Source: an uncultured beta proteobacterium
Lineage (GTDB): Bacteria > Pseudomonadota > Gammaproteobacteria > Burkholderiales > SG8-39
DNA: 48,025 nt
Direction of reading: 5' to 3'
Assembly: GCA_903928055.1 (NCBI GenBank)
Contig: CAIYPG010000082.1
Coordinates: 1-48,025 of the forward strand
Program-made: the position numbers and the translations under genes
The notes under the pieces: generated by a model
Told to the model about the DNA's origin: nothing
The model's database searches: none
What the model saw: the letters and a program-made list of their open reading frames with translations, nothing else
Shown: piece after piece, positions 25,744 to 34,505 of the stretch
How the letters are laid out: each line of letters starts with the position of its first letter
How positions within the stretch are numbered: position 1 is the first letter of the stretch

Positions 25744-26721
25744 ATGAAAATTCATTCCTTGATCATTTACACCGGATTGGCCATCAGCTGCCTTTTTTTC
25801 TGCGCCGGAATTGCGCACTCCCAGGAATACCCCACCAAACCGATACACATCGTTGTGGGCTATACCCCTGGCGGTGGCGCGGATGGTGCGGCACGCCTGG
25901 CAGCACAGAAGTTGCAGGAATCATTAAAGCAGTCCGTCATTGTCGACAACCGGCCCGGTGCAAGCGGAGCCATTGCGATTGAAGCCGTTGCCCGTGCGCC
26001 GATGGATGGTTACACGTTGCTGCTTCTAACATCAGCGAATGTCGCTCAGGCCGCTCTCACCGCAAAGCCGACCTATGACCTTGAGCGCGATTTTGCCCCG
26101 GTCACGCTTCTGATCACAGGGCCTTATGTGCTGGTCGTACGGCCAACCCTCCCCGCGCGCAACGTGAAGGAACTCATCTCGATTGCCAGGGAGGTGCCGG
26201 GGAAGCTCAATTACGGGTCATCCGGGGTTGGAGGGCAAGCCCATTTCGCAGGCGAGATGCTCAGTTCGATGGCCTCAATCCAAATGACGCATATCCCCTA
26301 CAAGGGCTCCTCTGAATTCGTAACCGCCACTGTTGGCGGACAAATTGACCTCAGCTTTCCCAGCGTTGCCTCGGCGGCTCCCCTCATAGAATCCGGAAAA
26401 CTGCGGGCACTTGCCGTCACAAGCGCAACGCGCTCCACGCTCCTTCCCGATGTACCCAGCCTCGACGAATCAGGAATCAAGGGCTACGACCTGGCTGTCT
26501 GGTATGGTTTACTCGGACCGCGTGGGACACCCGGCAGCGTGATCTCCCGACTGAATGAAACGCTTGGCAAGTCCTTCAGTGCCCAGGACGTGAGAACATT
26601 CCTCGCCAAACAGGGATCTGAGCCCCGGGCAACAACGCCCCAACAGTTCGCCGAAATCATCAAGAAAGAGTTCGCCCAAAACCTGCAACTGATCAAAGCG
26701 CTGAATATAAAGCCCGAATGA
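25744..26721 (+). CDS. Bug/TctC-family periplasmic receptor 5
   Basis: A 325-residue receptor 13 bp behind the UGSC partner gene, evidently in the same transcript. The ATG at 25744 begins a signal peptide (MKIHSLIIYTG.., ending about residue 27 at IAHSQ). A longer frame to 25693 overlaps the previous gene and lacks a signal sequence. Motifs are canonical: loop 1 VGYTPGGGADGAAR, loop 2 DNRPGASGAIA, YGSSGVGGQAHFAGEM and HIPYKGSS. It would bring in a carboxylate handled by the selenoprotein pair, if genomic linkage reflects function. Confidence 0.9.
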   Translation: MKIHSLIIYTGLAISCLFFCAGIAHSQEYPTKPIHIVVGYTPGGGADGAARLAAQKLQESLKQSVIVDNRPGASGAIAIEAVARAPMDGYTLLLLTSANVAQAALTAKPTYDLERDFAPVTLLITGPYVLVVRPTLPARNVKELISIAREVPGKLNYGSSGVGGQAHFAGEMLSSMASIQMTHIPYKGSSEFVTATVGGQIDLSFPSVASAAPLIESGKLRALAVTSATRSTLLPDVPSLDESGIKGYDLAVWYGLLGPRGTPGSVISRLNETLGKSFSAQDVRTFLAKQGSEPRATTPQQFAEIIKKEFAQNLQLIKALNIKPE

Positions 26722-26864
26722 CAGGCCTGGTGAGATACCCATAACCGGGGTTTTCCTCTTGGCGAGCAAGGCAATGGAAACCAATATCTTGGCACTTCAA
26801 GTCAAACAGGCTGACTATGAAAACCAAAGTCTGGCCAGAAGAATCATCAAAAATGGAGAAAGCA

Positions 26865-27851
26865 ATGACCTTCAGCAAACTGATCCGCCGTGCAGCCCTT
26901 CCGTTGACGGCTGCGGCGGTGACATTGGCGACAGCCACTGCAATGGCCGCCTATCCCGAACGCCCGGTCAAGATTATCGTCGGCTTTCCCCCAGGCGGAA
27001 CCACTGACTTCACTGCCAGAATGATTGCCCAGGGCCTGACTGATCAGATGGGCAAGACTTTCCTGGTCGACAACAAGACTGGAGCCAGTGGCACGATTGC
27101 CTACGATTTCGTGGCGAAATCCGTCCCCGATGGTTATACCCTGGGCATGGCAGACACCACTACGGCCATTGTCCCGGGCCTGTTCAAGCAACTGCCCTTT
27201 GACGTGCTGCGCGACTTCCAGCCGATCTCGCAGATCATATCCACGCCAATGGTCATTCTGGTTCACCCAGACCTCAAAACCAATACGCTGAAGGAATTCA
27301 TTGCCTACGCGAAATCAAGGCCAGGCAAACTGAATTACGGTTCCGGCGGAACGGGCAGCAACACACACCTGGCTGCTGAACTGTTCAAGAGTGCCGCCGG
27401 CCTGGACATTGTTCACGTCCCCTTCCGGGGCGCCGGTGATGCAGTCAGCGCCCTGCTGGCTGGCCAGGTGCAAATGCATGTGGCCGCCCTGCCTACCGCA
27501 GCTGCCGGCGGACTCTCGAGCAAGATGCGCGCATTGGCCGTCACCTCCCCTGGAAAGCAGCGCGCTCATTTGTTGCCCGACGTGCCCACCACGGAAGAAG
27601 CCGGATTGCCCGGATTGGTCGTGCTGAACTTCTTTGGACTAATGGCCCCTGCGGGAACGCCACGCGTCGTGACAGGCCAATTGCATCAGGAAATTGCCAA
27701 AGCGCTCACCACTCCCACCCTTCGTGAGCGCTTCTTGTCACAAGGTGCAGACCCGGTAGGAAGCTCGCCAGAAGAGTTCACCAAACTGTTCCGCGAGGAA
27801 GTGGAGCGTTGGGGCAGCCTGGTCAGAAAGATCGGCATTCAACCGGAATAA
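26865..27851 (+). CDS. Bug/TctC-family periplasmic receptor 6
   Basis: A 328-residue second receptor of the selenoprotein operon. The ATG at 26865 follows GGAG at six bases, and in-frame ATGs at 26817 and 26853 lack that spacing. The signal peptide ends near residue 28 (ATAMAAYPERP). Motifs: VGFPPGGTTDFTAR, DNKTGASGTIA, YGSGGTGSNTHLAAELFK, and HVPFRGAGDA in place of the usual PYKG. The difference from receptor 5 in this third loop suggests that the two tandem receptors bind different ligands. A hairpin terminator follows the stop. Confidence 0.9.
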   Translation: MTFSKLIRRAALPLTAAAVTLATATAMAAYPERPVKIIVGFPPGGTTDFTARMIAQGLTDQMGKTFLVDNKTGASGTIAYDFVAKSVPDGYTLGMADTTTAIVPGLFKQLPFDVLRDFQPISQIISTPMVILVHPDLKTNTLKEFIAYAKSRPGKLNYGSGGTGSNTHLAAELFKSAAGLDIVHVPFRGAGDAVSALLAGQVQMHVAALPTAAAGGLSSKMRALAVTSPGKQRAHLLPDVPTTEEAGLPGLVVLNFFGLMAPAGTPRVVTGQLHQEIAKALTTPTLRERFLSQGADPVGSSPEEFTKLFREEVERWGSLVRKIGIQPE

Positions 27852-27862
27852 TCAACAGCAGT

Positions 27863-27893
27863 CGGGGGCGATCAACCAGAAATTTCGCCCCCG
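27863..27893. terminator. Terminator hairpin between convergent Bug genes
   Basis: A perfect 9-bp stem, CGGGGGCGA (27863-27871) with TCGCCCCCG (27885-27893), encloses a 13-base loop. It lies between the stop of Bug 6 and the convergent stop of Bug 7. It can close the selenoprotein operon and the opposite gene. Confidence 0.7.
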
Positions 27894-27899
27894 CATTTC

Positions 27900-28874
27900 C
27901 TATTCGTCGCGGATATTTGCGTCCTTGATGACCTTGCCCATGCGGGCAAGATCCGCTTTGACCGCCGCCGTCAACTGTGCCGGGGTGCTCGCGACAATCT
28001 CCGAGCCTGAGGCACTCAACCTTTCCCTGACCTCCGGCTTGTTCAGAACGCGGGACACTTCCTGATTCAGCTTGTTGATGATCGCATCAGGTGTTTTGGC
28101 GGGTGCGAACAAGGCAGAGATCTGTGTGGCTTCATAGCCAGGCAGTCCAGCCGAGGCAACCGTTGGCAGCTGCGGCACAGTCGTCGAAGGCTGTGCGCTG
28201 GTGACGGCAAGTGCCCTGATCCTCCCGACCCTGACGAACGGCAGACCCGATGCCATGATGGGGAACATTGCCTGCAGTTTTCCGCCCATCAGATCGTTCA
28301 GCGCCGGCGCAGCGCCCTTGTAGGGCACCCGCACAATATCAACACCGGCCATATTCTTGAAAAGCTCCGCTGCCAGATGATTCGCCCCTCCCAATCCTCC
28401 TGATCCGTAATTCAATTCGCCGGGATGGGCTTTTGCATAAGCGATCAGGTCCTGGATGGTCTTCACCGGAAGGTCATTGGCAACCACGACCAATCCGGGC
28501 GAATTGACGGCAAGCGTAACCGGAGCGAAGTCTTTCAGGATGTCATAGGGCACACCCTGACGCATCAAGGGCTGCAGCCAGACAGTGCTGCCGTAGTAGA
28601 GCAGCATGTAGCCATCAGCGGGGGCTTTTGCAACCATCTGCCCTGCCAGAACGCCGTTGGCCCCGCCTCGATTTTCGATGATCACCGCCTGCCCTGTGCT
28701 CGCAGAGACGCCTTGCGAGATGAGTCGAGCTTCAAAATCAAACGCACCGCCAGGGTCCGCAGTAATGATGTGGATCGGCCTCGCTGGAAATTCCTGTGCT
28801 GCCGTGACAGTTGAAAATCCAGCACCGAGCACACCGGCGATGCAGACAACGCGTCGAATCAATTGCGTTAGCAC
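27900..28874 (-). CDS. Bug/TctC-family periplasmic receptor 7
   Basis: A 324-residue receptor. The start is a GTG at 28872-28874, preceded by AAGGAGGGGG. The frame runs on to 29021, but those residues have no leader character. From the GTG, LTQLIRRVVCIAGVLGAGFS.. forms a good signal peptide ending at VTAAQ (about 25). Motifs: ITADPGGAFDFEAR, IENRGGANGVLA, YGSGGLGGANHLAAELFK, RVPYKGAAPA. It is divergent from the enolase-superfamily gene at 29128, with an ATATAC/GTATGT near-palindrome (28944-28958) in between. Confidence 0.9.
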   Translation of the reverse strand: MLTQLIRRVVCIAGVLGAGFSTVTAAQEFPARPIHIITADPGGAFDFEARLISQGVSASTGQAVIIENRGGANGVLAGQMVAKAPADGYMLLYYGSTVWLQPLMRQGVPYDILKDFAPVTLAVNSPGLVVVANDLPVKTIQDLIAYAKAHPGELNYGSGGLGGANHLAAELFKNMAGVDIVRVPYKGAAPALNDLMGGKLQAMFPIMASGLPFVRVGRIRALAVTSAQPSTTVPQLPTVASAGLPGYEATQISALFAPAKTPDAIINKLNQEVSRVLNKPEVRERLSASGSEIVASTPAQLTAAVKADLARMGKVIKDANIRDE

Positions 28875-29127
28875 TTTGCCCCCTCCTTGCTGATTGACCC
28901 AAAGCAGCTTGTTCAAATGATGAGTCTTGCTCGTCGCACAGAATATACCGACTGTATGTGGGCTGCCCATAAAAGGATTGCGATCGCTCAATGCATATCC
29001 GAACGTTGTCTGCATACGCATTTCCCGGAAAAGAGAGATCGCCCAAACGTCAGAAGGCAGTCAGCCTTGAACCCTTTCAATGTCACGCTGCTCTATAATT
29101 TTTCACGAATAAAAGAAGGAGGACAAC

Positions 29128-30282
29128 ATGTCGAAGATCGCGTCTGTCAAAGCCCATCCGATTGTCGTCGAGCTGAAGACCCGGTACTGGACTGCCCACG
29201 AAGGCATTGCGACATGGAGCGTCATCATCGTTGAGGTGCAAACCGACGATGGGGTGATTGGTTACGGCGAAATTCATGGTTCTCCGCAAAAGGGCATCTG
29301 CACGTGGGTCGAACGTCTTGGCGAGTACATCAAGGGGATGGATGCCAATGCCCACCTGCCGGTCTGGGAGAAGATGTTTGGCGTGACCCATCCCCGGAGG
29401 AACGGCATCATGGACCAGGACGGCATGCCGCCGCCGCCCGCGCGCAGCGAGTTCCCCCAAGTGCTGGGGGCGTTGGGCGGCATCGACATTGCACTGTGGG
29501 ACATCAAGGGCAAACTTGCCGGCCTGCCGGTCTACAAGCTGCTCGGTGCCGAAAACCGGCCCATCCTCAGCTACTCAACGGGCGGTTACTACCGGGAAGG
29601 CGCTCCGGACAATCATTGCGCCGAGGAGATGGCCGGCTTCATCGCCAAAGGCTACAAGGCCGTCAAGCTGAAGACCGGTGCCGGCCCCCTTGATGTTGAA
29701 ATCGGCCGCATCAAGGCCACCCGCGAAGCAATCGGGAAGGACAATCTCCTGATGCTGGATGTCAGCGGCGCCTTCAGCGTTCACGAGGCAATCCGCTTTG
29801 CACAGGGCGCTGAACCCTACGACATCACCTGGTTTGAAGAGCCCCTGCACTGGTATTGCCAGCCGGCTGATTACCTGCAGCTTGCCGAAGCCACAACGAT
29901 TCCCATTGCTCACGGAGAACGTCTGACCAATCGCTTCACCTGCCGTGACTTCATCACCTCAGGCGGCATTGGTTACATCCAGTTCGATGCGACGCGATTC
30001 TGCGGTTTCACCGAATCGATTCGGGTTGCTGAATTGGCCAATCAGCTCAACGTGAAGATTGCCCCGCACCACGCCCCCGAAATCCACAGCCACCTGGTGG
30101 CGGCCTATCCGGAACACGGGTTTGGATGCGAGTCGCATGGTGACCCCGAACGCGACCCCACCTTTTATCACCTGTTCAGCGAGCGTGCACAGATCAAGGA
30201 CGGCTATGTTCACATGAACGACAAGCCCGGCTTCGGCATCGAGATCGATCGCAAGTTCATGGAACGCTACAAAGCAAAGTAA
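29128..30282 (+). CDS. Enolase-superfamily (mandelate racemase/muconate cycloisomerase type) enzyme
   Basis: A 384-residue enzyme that abstracts the alpha-proton of a carboxylate, leading to dehydration, racemisation or cycloisomerisation. The N-terminal capping domain spans about 1-125. In the barrel, the catalytic K-x-K is Lys180/Lys182 (VKLKTG). Candidate metal ligands are Asp211 (LMLDVSG), Glu237 (WFEEPL) and Glu264 (HGERL). His314/315 in IAPHHAPEIH is at the place of the general acid/base on the last strands. ATG follows AAGGAGG. The beta-propeller lactonase gene starts 10 bp after the stop, so the pair may dehydrate or open and close a sugar-acid or lactone. Confidence 0.85.
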   Translation: MSKIASVKAHPIVVELKTRYWTAHEGIATWSVIIVEVQTDDGVIGYGEIHGSPQKGICTWVERLGEYIKGMDANAHLPVWEKMFGVTHPRRNGIMDQDGMPPPPARSEFPQVLGALGGIDIALWDIKGKLAGLPVYKLLGAENRPILSYSTGGYYREGAPDNHCAEEMAGFIAKGYKAVKLKTGAGPLDVEIGRIKATREAIGKDNLLMLDVSGAFSVHEAIRFAQGAEPYDITWFEEPLHWYCQPADYLQLAEATTIPIAHGERLTNRFTCRDFITSGGIGYIQFDATRFCGFTESIRVAELANQLNVKIAPHHAPEIHSHLVAAYPEHGFGCESHGDPERDPTFYHLFSERAQIKDGYVHMNDKPGFGIEIDRKFMERYKAK

Positions 30283-30292
30283 GGATCATTGA

Positions 30293-31429
30293 ATGAAACC
30301 GACACTGTACGCAGGCATCGGCGCCGATCTCGTCCATTTTAATATCGACGTTGACAGCGCCACCCTGATCCGGCGCGGGACGGTCCGCCTTCCTGCGCTC
30401 ATCCAGTACGCATGGCCACACGCATCGCGGGAGTTTCTGTATGTCGTCTCCAGCGACAAGATGCCCAAGATGGAAGGGCCTGGCACCACCCATCGGCTCA
30501 GCACCTTTCGCATCGGGCCCAAGGGTGAGCTTTCTCCTCATGGAGAAGACATTTCACTGGCTGATCGCCCGGTTCATTGCAGCACCGACATTCCTTCCGA
30601 CCACGTGCTGGTGGCCTATGCCAGTCCGCCAGGACTGTCCGTTCATGAGATCAAACCTGACGGAACGGTCGGGGAATTGATCTCGCAGCAACCCGACTTG
30701 CAGGTCGGAGCGTATCCGCACCAGATCAGGCTTCATGCGTCCAACAAATGGGCCTTTGTGGTGGATCGTGGTCGCAACAAGAAACCGGGCGACCCCGGAT
30801 CCATCCAGGAATACGAGTATTCAGGCGGAAAACTCCGTCACACGGGAACCGTGGCCCCGGATGGCGGACATGCATTCGCGCCCCGGCACCTGGATTTTCA
30901 TCCGACCCAGCCCTGGGTGTATGCGTCGCTGGAGTTGCAGCACAAGCTGTCCTTCCATCGATTGGACAATGGCCGTCTGAGCGATCCGGTGTGTATGCTC
31001 GATACCCTGGCCAAACCCGACGCTGTCAAACCCGGGCAATGCCTTGGTACCGTCCACGTGCATCCCAAGGGGCACTGCGTCTATGTGCCCGAAAGAGGAA
31101 CACGCGAAGTGGACGGAGTCGTTCACTATGTCGGAGGGGAAAACACCCTCCTCGTCTTTGCCATTGATCCCGAAAGCGGAGAACCGATCCTGATTCAGCG
31201 CGTTCAGACGCAGGGTATGCATGCGCGTACGTTCGCAGTCGAACCCAGCGGACAACTGCTGATTGCGGCCCACAAGTCACCCGTGAACATGCCCGAAGGT
31301 GAGGGAAAACACGTTGTGCCCGCCAATCTCGAGCTGTATCGAATTGCGGATGACGGGAAACTGACCCTGGCCGGAAGTCATGATATCGATACCAACGGAC
31401 AGGCCATGTTCTGGGCCGGCATTGTGTGA
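30293..31429 (+). CDS. Beta-propeller lactonase (6-phosphogluconolactonase/cycloisomerase 2 family)
   Basis: A 378-residue seven-bladed propeller of the lactonase family. Repeating strands with VHVHPKG, LDFHPTQPWVYASLE and FAVEPSGQLLIAAHKS are the blade signatures. Family members hydrolyse lactones (Pgl, YbhE) or act as carboxymuconate cycloisomerase-like enzymes. There is no signal peptide, so it acts in the cytoplasm. ATG at 30293 with AAGGAT upstream lies close behind the enolase-superfamily gene, which indicates a two-step pathway on the same compound. The true lactone is unknown. Confidence 0.82.
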   Translation: MKPTLYAGIGADLVHFNIDVDSATLIRRGTVRLPALIQYAWPHASREFLYVVSSDKMPKMEGPGTTHRLSTFRIGPKGELSPHGEDISLADRPVHCSTDIPSDHVLVAYASPPGLSVHEIKPDGTVGELISQQPDLQVGAYPHQIRLHASNKWAFVVDRGRNKKPGDPGSIQEYEYSGGKLRHTGTVAPDGGHAFAPRHLDFHPTQPWVYASLELQHKLSFHRLDNGRLSDPVCMLDTLAKPDAVKPGQCLGTVHVHPKGHCVYVPERGTREVDGVVHYVGGENTLLVFAIDPESGEPILIQRVQTQGMHARTFAVEPSGQLLIAAHKSPVNMPEGEGKHVVPANLELYRIADDGKLTLAGSHDIDTNGQAMFWAGIV

Positions 31430-31905
31430 TGCGAGCTCCAGCCATCGGGCCGAAAAGGCGGATATTGATGATTGCATTCGCCAGATCCATCTGATATCGC
31501 GTTCCCGGCGCCAATACAGATGATGATTTCGAAACGAAATCACATGGCCAGTTGTATCACCACCGAATTGAAGCAGCAATGTCCGGAAACTTAATGCGAC
31601 GAGTCCTGTTTAGCGACCATTAATATGATCATATTTACAATATTGTCTATTTTTAAAGAGACTCTATGTAATTAATATAATCACACCAATTCGTGGCGGA
31701 TTAGTGCCAGCCTTACTTGAAAAGCTTCAGAACCATTCGCTTAAAATGGCGCAACCTTTGAACCGCGGGGCGTGCCGACTGCAATCGTGGTAGAAGTCAT
31801 AGTCAGCAGACCGTAGAAAAACTAGACAGATCCTTATCCGCCGCCCGTTGCCCGTTGCCCGTTGCCCGGGGATAAGAGACCTTGCCCTACTGATGGAAGA
31901 AGCCC
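31430..31905. other. Intergenic region with AT-rich promoter zone and palindrome
   Basis: No coding sequence is supported in these 476 bases. Around 31610-31690 the sequence is strongly AT-rich and contains a perfect 14-bp palindrome, AATATGATCATATT (31622-31635), a good operator candidate for Bug 8. Further right lies a tandem heptamer inside a hairpin (31833-31876), described separately. Confidence 0.5.
31833..31876. repeat. Tandem heptamer repeat inside a hairpin
   Basis: GCCCGTT is repeated three times (31843-31863), followed by a partial GCCCG. The block is bracketed by CTTATCC (31833-31839) and GGATAAG (31870-31876), which pair perfectly. It lies 30 bp before the Bug 8 ATG, so it would be in the 5' leader. 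Copy number could vary by slippage. Confidence 0.6.
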
Positions 31906-32892
31906 ATGAAAAAAGCATGCACATCCGTCCTCGCAGCCATCACTGCCATTGTTCCACTGACGCTGGCCACGGTGAACCCTTCATGGGCCCAGTCTGATTT
32001 TCCGAACCACCCCATCCGCCTGCTCGCAGGCCAGCCGCCCGGCGGCGCCACCGACATGGTGGCACGCATCATCGCGCAGAAGGTCGGCGAATCACTCGGA
32101 CAGCCGGTCGTGGTGGAGAACCGCGTGGGTGGCGGCGGCATCGTCGCCATGGATATCGTGGTCAAGGCCCCGCCCGATGGACACACGCTGATGATCGTGG
32201 GCACATCCTTCCTCGTGCTCACTGCGCTCTACCCCAACCTGCCCTTTGATCCCATGAAGGATCTTGCGCCGGTGGCACGGGCGGCAAATGCGCCTTCCAT
32301 CCTTGTCGTCACGCCGAGCTTTCCGGTGAAGACCGTCAAGGACCTTATCGAACAGGCCAAAGCGCGCCCCGGCGAGATCAACTTCGGTTCTTCGGCCTAT
32401 GGCAGCGCCGGCCACCTCGGCGGAGAAATGTTCCAGAAGATGACGGGCACGAAAATGACGCACGTGCCCTACAAGAGCGCCTCAGCGGTGATGACCGACC
32501 TGCTGGGCGGACGCGTGGAGATAAGCTTTGCCAGCATTTCCTCGGCGGTGGGCCACGTCAAATCGGGCAAGCTGCGCGCGATCGCAACGACAGGCGACAA
32601 GCGCTCTTCGGTTGCGCCTGACCTGCCCACCGTTGCCGAGGCCGGCCTTCCAGGATTCGAGGTGGGCTCCTTCCAGGGTTTGTTCTCCTCGCCGCGCACT
32701 CCGGCGGCGATCAACACCAGGCTGAACCGCGAAATCGTGCGCGGCATGAACGCCCCGGACTCCAAGGCACGCCTTGCCACCGATGGCACCGAAACCTCGG
32801 ACATGACGGTGGAGGAATTCACCAAATGGCTGAACGTGCAGGTGCCGCTGTGGACCAACCTGGCCAAATCGATTGGCCTGAAGGCGGACTGA
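31906..32892 (+). CDS. Bug/TctC-family periplasmic receptor 8
   Basis: A 328-residue receptor with a signal peptide ending at about residue 28 (NPSWAQSDF). Motifs: LAGQPPGGATDMVAR, VENRVGGGGIVA, FGSSAYGSAGHLGGEM, HVPYKSASAV. The third motif has Ser after PYK instead of Gly. ATG at 31906 follows GGAAGAAG. It could serve the lactonase/enolase-superfamily pair upstream, but the 476-bp gap with its own palindrome suggests independent transcription. It converges with the M23 peptidase gene, the stops about 25 bp apart. Confidence 0.9.
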   Translation: MKKACTSVLAAITAIVPLTLATVNPSWAQSDFPNHPIRLLAGQPPGGATDMVARIIAQKVGESLGQPVVVENRVGGGGIVAMDIVVKAPPDGHTLMIVGTSFLVLTALYPNLPFDPMKDLAPVARAANAPSILVVTPSFPVKTVKDLIEQAKARPGEINFGSSAYGSAGHLGGEMFQKMTGTKMTHVPYKSASAVMTDLLGGRVEISFASISSAVGHVKSGKLRAIATTGDKRSSVAPDLPTVAEAGLPGFEVGSFQGLFSSPRTPAAINTRLNREIVRGMNAPDSKARLATDGTETSDMTVEEFTKWLNVQVPLWTNLAKSIGLKAD

Positions 32893-32916
32893 TCAGGCGC
32901 GCGTCCCGCCGATTGC

Positions 32917-34386
32917 CTATCCGCGTCGTTTGGCCTTCGGCTTGGCCTTGGACTTGGGCTGGACCTTGGCCTTGGGCTGGGCCTTGCGCGGCGCCTTCTT
33001 TACCTGCTGCGCCTCAGCGATCGCCTCGCCCGTCTTGCCTTCGAGCTTGGGCTCGATGTTGTCTGCGATCCACTTCTTGTCCCACCACTCCACCGGCAGC
33101 ACGGCCACGCCATTCAGATAAACCCCGAAGTGCAGATGATCGCCGGCAGCCAGGCCGGTATCGCCGGTCTTGCCGAGGATCTGCCGCTGCTGGATCGCAT
33201 CGCCGACCTTGACGTCGATGGCACTCAGGTGGCCATACAACGTGAACAGGCCCAATCCGTGATCGAGGATGACGGCATTGCCGTAAATGCCCAGGTCGCC
33301 AGCAAAGACCACATTACCGCTGTTGGAGGCCTCGACAGGATAGTTCTTGGTGACCGACAGGTCATACCCGAGGTGGAAGGCATCGTCGATCGGTTCGTTG
33401 TTATAGGTATAGGTCCGTTCATCCGCGAAGTTCGCCTCGACCTTGGAGTTGCTCAGCTGGGTGAACACGCCGCTCCACAACATTGAAGACGTGGCCTTGC
33501 TGGTGACTTCCCTTATTTTGTCTTCGTTCACCTTCCGGAGCCCCTTGTCGATGCGGACGAAGACTTCCTTTGGTGTTCCCTGGCGCGCGGCGACATCGCT
33601 CAGCAGCGGCGTGATCTTCTCCAGGAATTTGTCCGAGAGCGGGATGGTGCTCTTCTTGTACTTGACGTTCTTGAGTTCGTAGGCGAGCGGCGTTTCTTTG
33701 GTGTTGCCGGCCTTGTCAGTCACAACCAGCACGCCCCTGGCATCCGCCGGCACGTCGTAGGCATGGGCAAACAGGGCGATGAAATAATCCGGGTAAGCCT
33801 TGATCGTGCCCTGGAATCCGGGGAAAAAATGATTGCCGATCCTGACACCGCTCGTCGCCGCATCTTCGGAAACCTTGTAGACGATCACGCCGACGCCACC
33901 GAAGTTGACATAGCGATCGTCCGCGATGAGCTCAACCGTTGGCGGCGTGATGTCGATGATGATGTTCTTCTCGACGACGGTCTCATTGCCCCGAAACAGA
34001 TTCCAGAACGAAGCGTCCCGCGCGGTGACGCGCAGCACCGCCGCGCCTTCCTTGACGCCGCTGAGTTTCGATGACGCGAGGGTGATCTTCTTCTCTGCCA
34101 CTGGCGGGTCAAACTGTTCCGAGCCCAGCGGGATATCCGCACCGCCTGCCGAAAGCGTGGCGGTGACCGTCTTCAGGCCGGCGCCTGGGTCAGCCACATC
34201 GATCTCCAGCGAGCCCAGGCCGAGCACGCCGGTATCCGGCACCAGCTTGACTTGCGGCGCCTCCCGCTCAAAGCGCGGTGCCAGGAACCAGGCCGCAGCG
34301 GCCAGTGCTCCAAGGATGATGATCAGCAAGAGCAGCTTGCCTGGTGAAAGTTTTCTACCGGAACTGCCAGAATCGAGATGGCTCAT
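32917..34386 (-). CDS. M23 (LytM-type) peptidase with N-terminal membrane anchor
   Basis: A 489-residue envelope protein. Residues about 17-36 form a membrane segment (KLLLLIIILGALAAAAWFL). A long beta-rich region (about 45-310) follows, then the LytM zinc-peptidase domain with His338/Asp342 (HLGYD) and His417/His419 (DHLHFG). The zinc-ligand and catalytic positions are all present, so it should be an active peptidoglycan endopeptidase. The C-terminal 30 residues are a Lys/Pro/Ala/Gln-rich tail ending in KAKRRG, possibly cell-wall or nucleic-acid binding. ATG at 34386. It is a standalone gene that appears unrelated to the catabolic genes around it. Confidence 0.87.
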   Translation of the reverse strand: MSHLDSGSSGRKLSPGKLLLLIIILGALAAAAWFLAPRFEREAPQVKLVPDTGVLGLGSLEIDVADPGAGLKTVTATLSAGGADIPLGSEQFDPPVAEKKITLASSKLSGVKEGAAVLRVTARDASFWNLFRGNETVVEKNIIIDITPPTVELIADDRYVNFGGVGVIVYKVSEDAATSGVRIGNHFFPGFQGTIKAYPDYFIALFAHAYDVPADARGVLVVTDKAGNTKETPLAYELKNVKYKKSTIPLSDKFLEKITPLLSDVAARQGTPKEVFVRIDKGLRKVNEDKIREVTSKATSSMLWSGVFTQLSNSKVEANFADERTYTYNNEPIDDAFHLGYDLSVTKNYPVEASNSGNVVFAGDLGIYGNAVILDHGLGLFTLYGHLSAIDVKVGDAIQQRQILGKTGDTGLAAGDHLHFGVYLNGVAVLPVEWWDKKWIADNIEPKLEGKTGEAIAEAQQVKKAPRKAQPKAKVQPKSKAKPKAKRRG

Positions 34387-34505
34387 ATGGCGATTGAATA
34401 TGGGGGTCAGTAAATAAGACCGCTATTATCGCTTGGATTGGGAGCGACACCGACAGTCTTGCTGGGCAGGTCAACGCTGCGTGCCATCCGGTCCGCACAG
34501 CCCGA

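Noticed and set aside
31843..31868. CRISPR-like repeat
   Set aside because: The repeats are heptamers without spacers and there are no cas genes.
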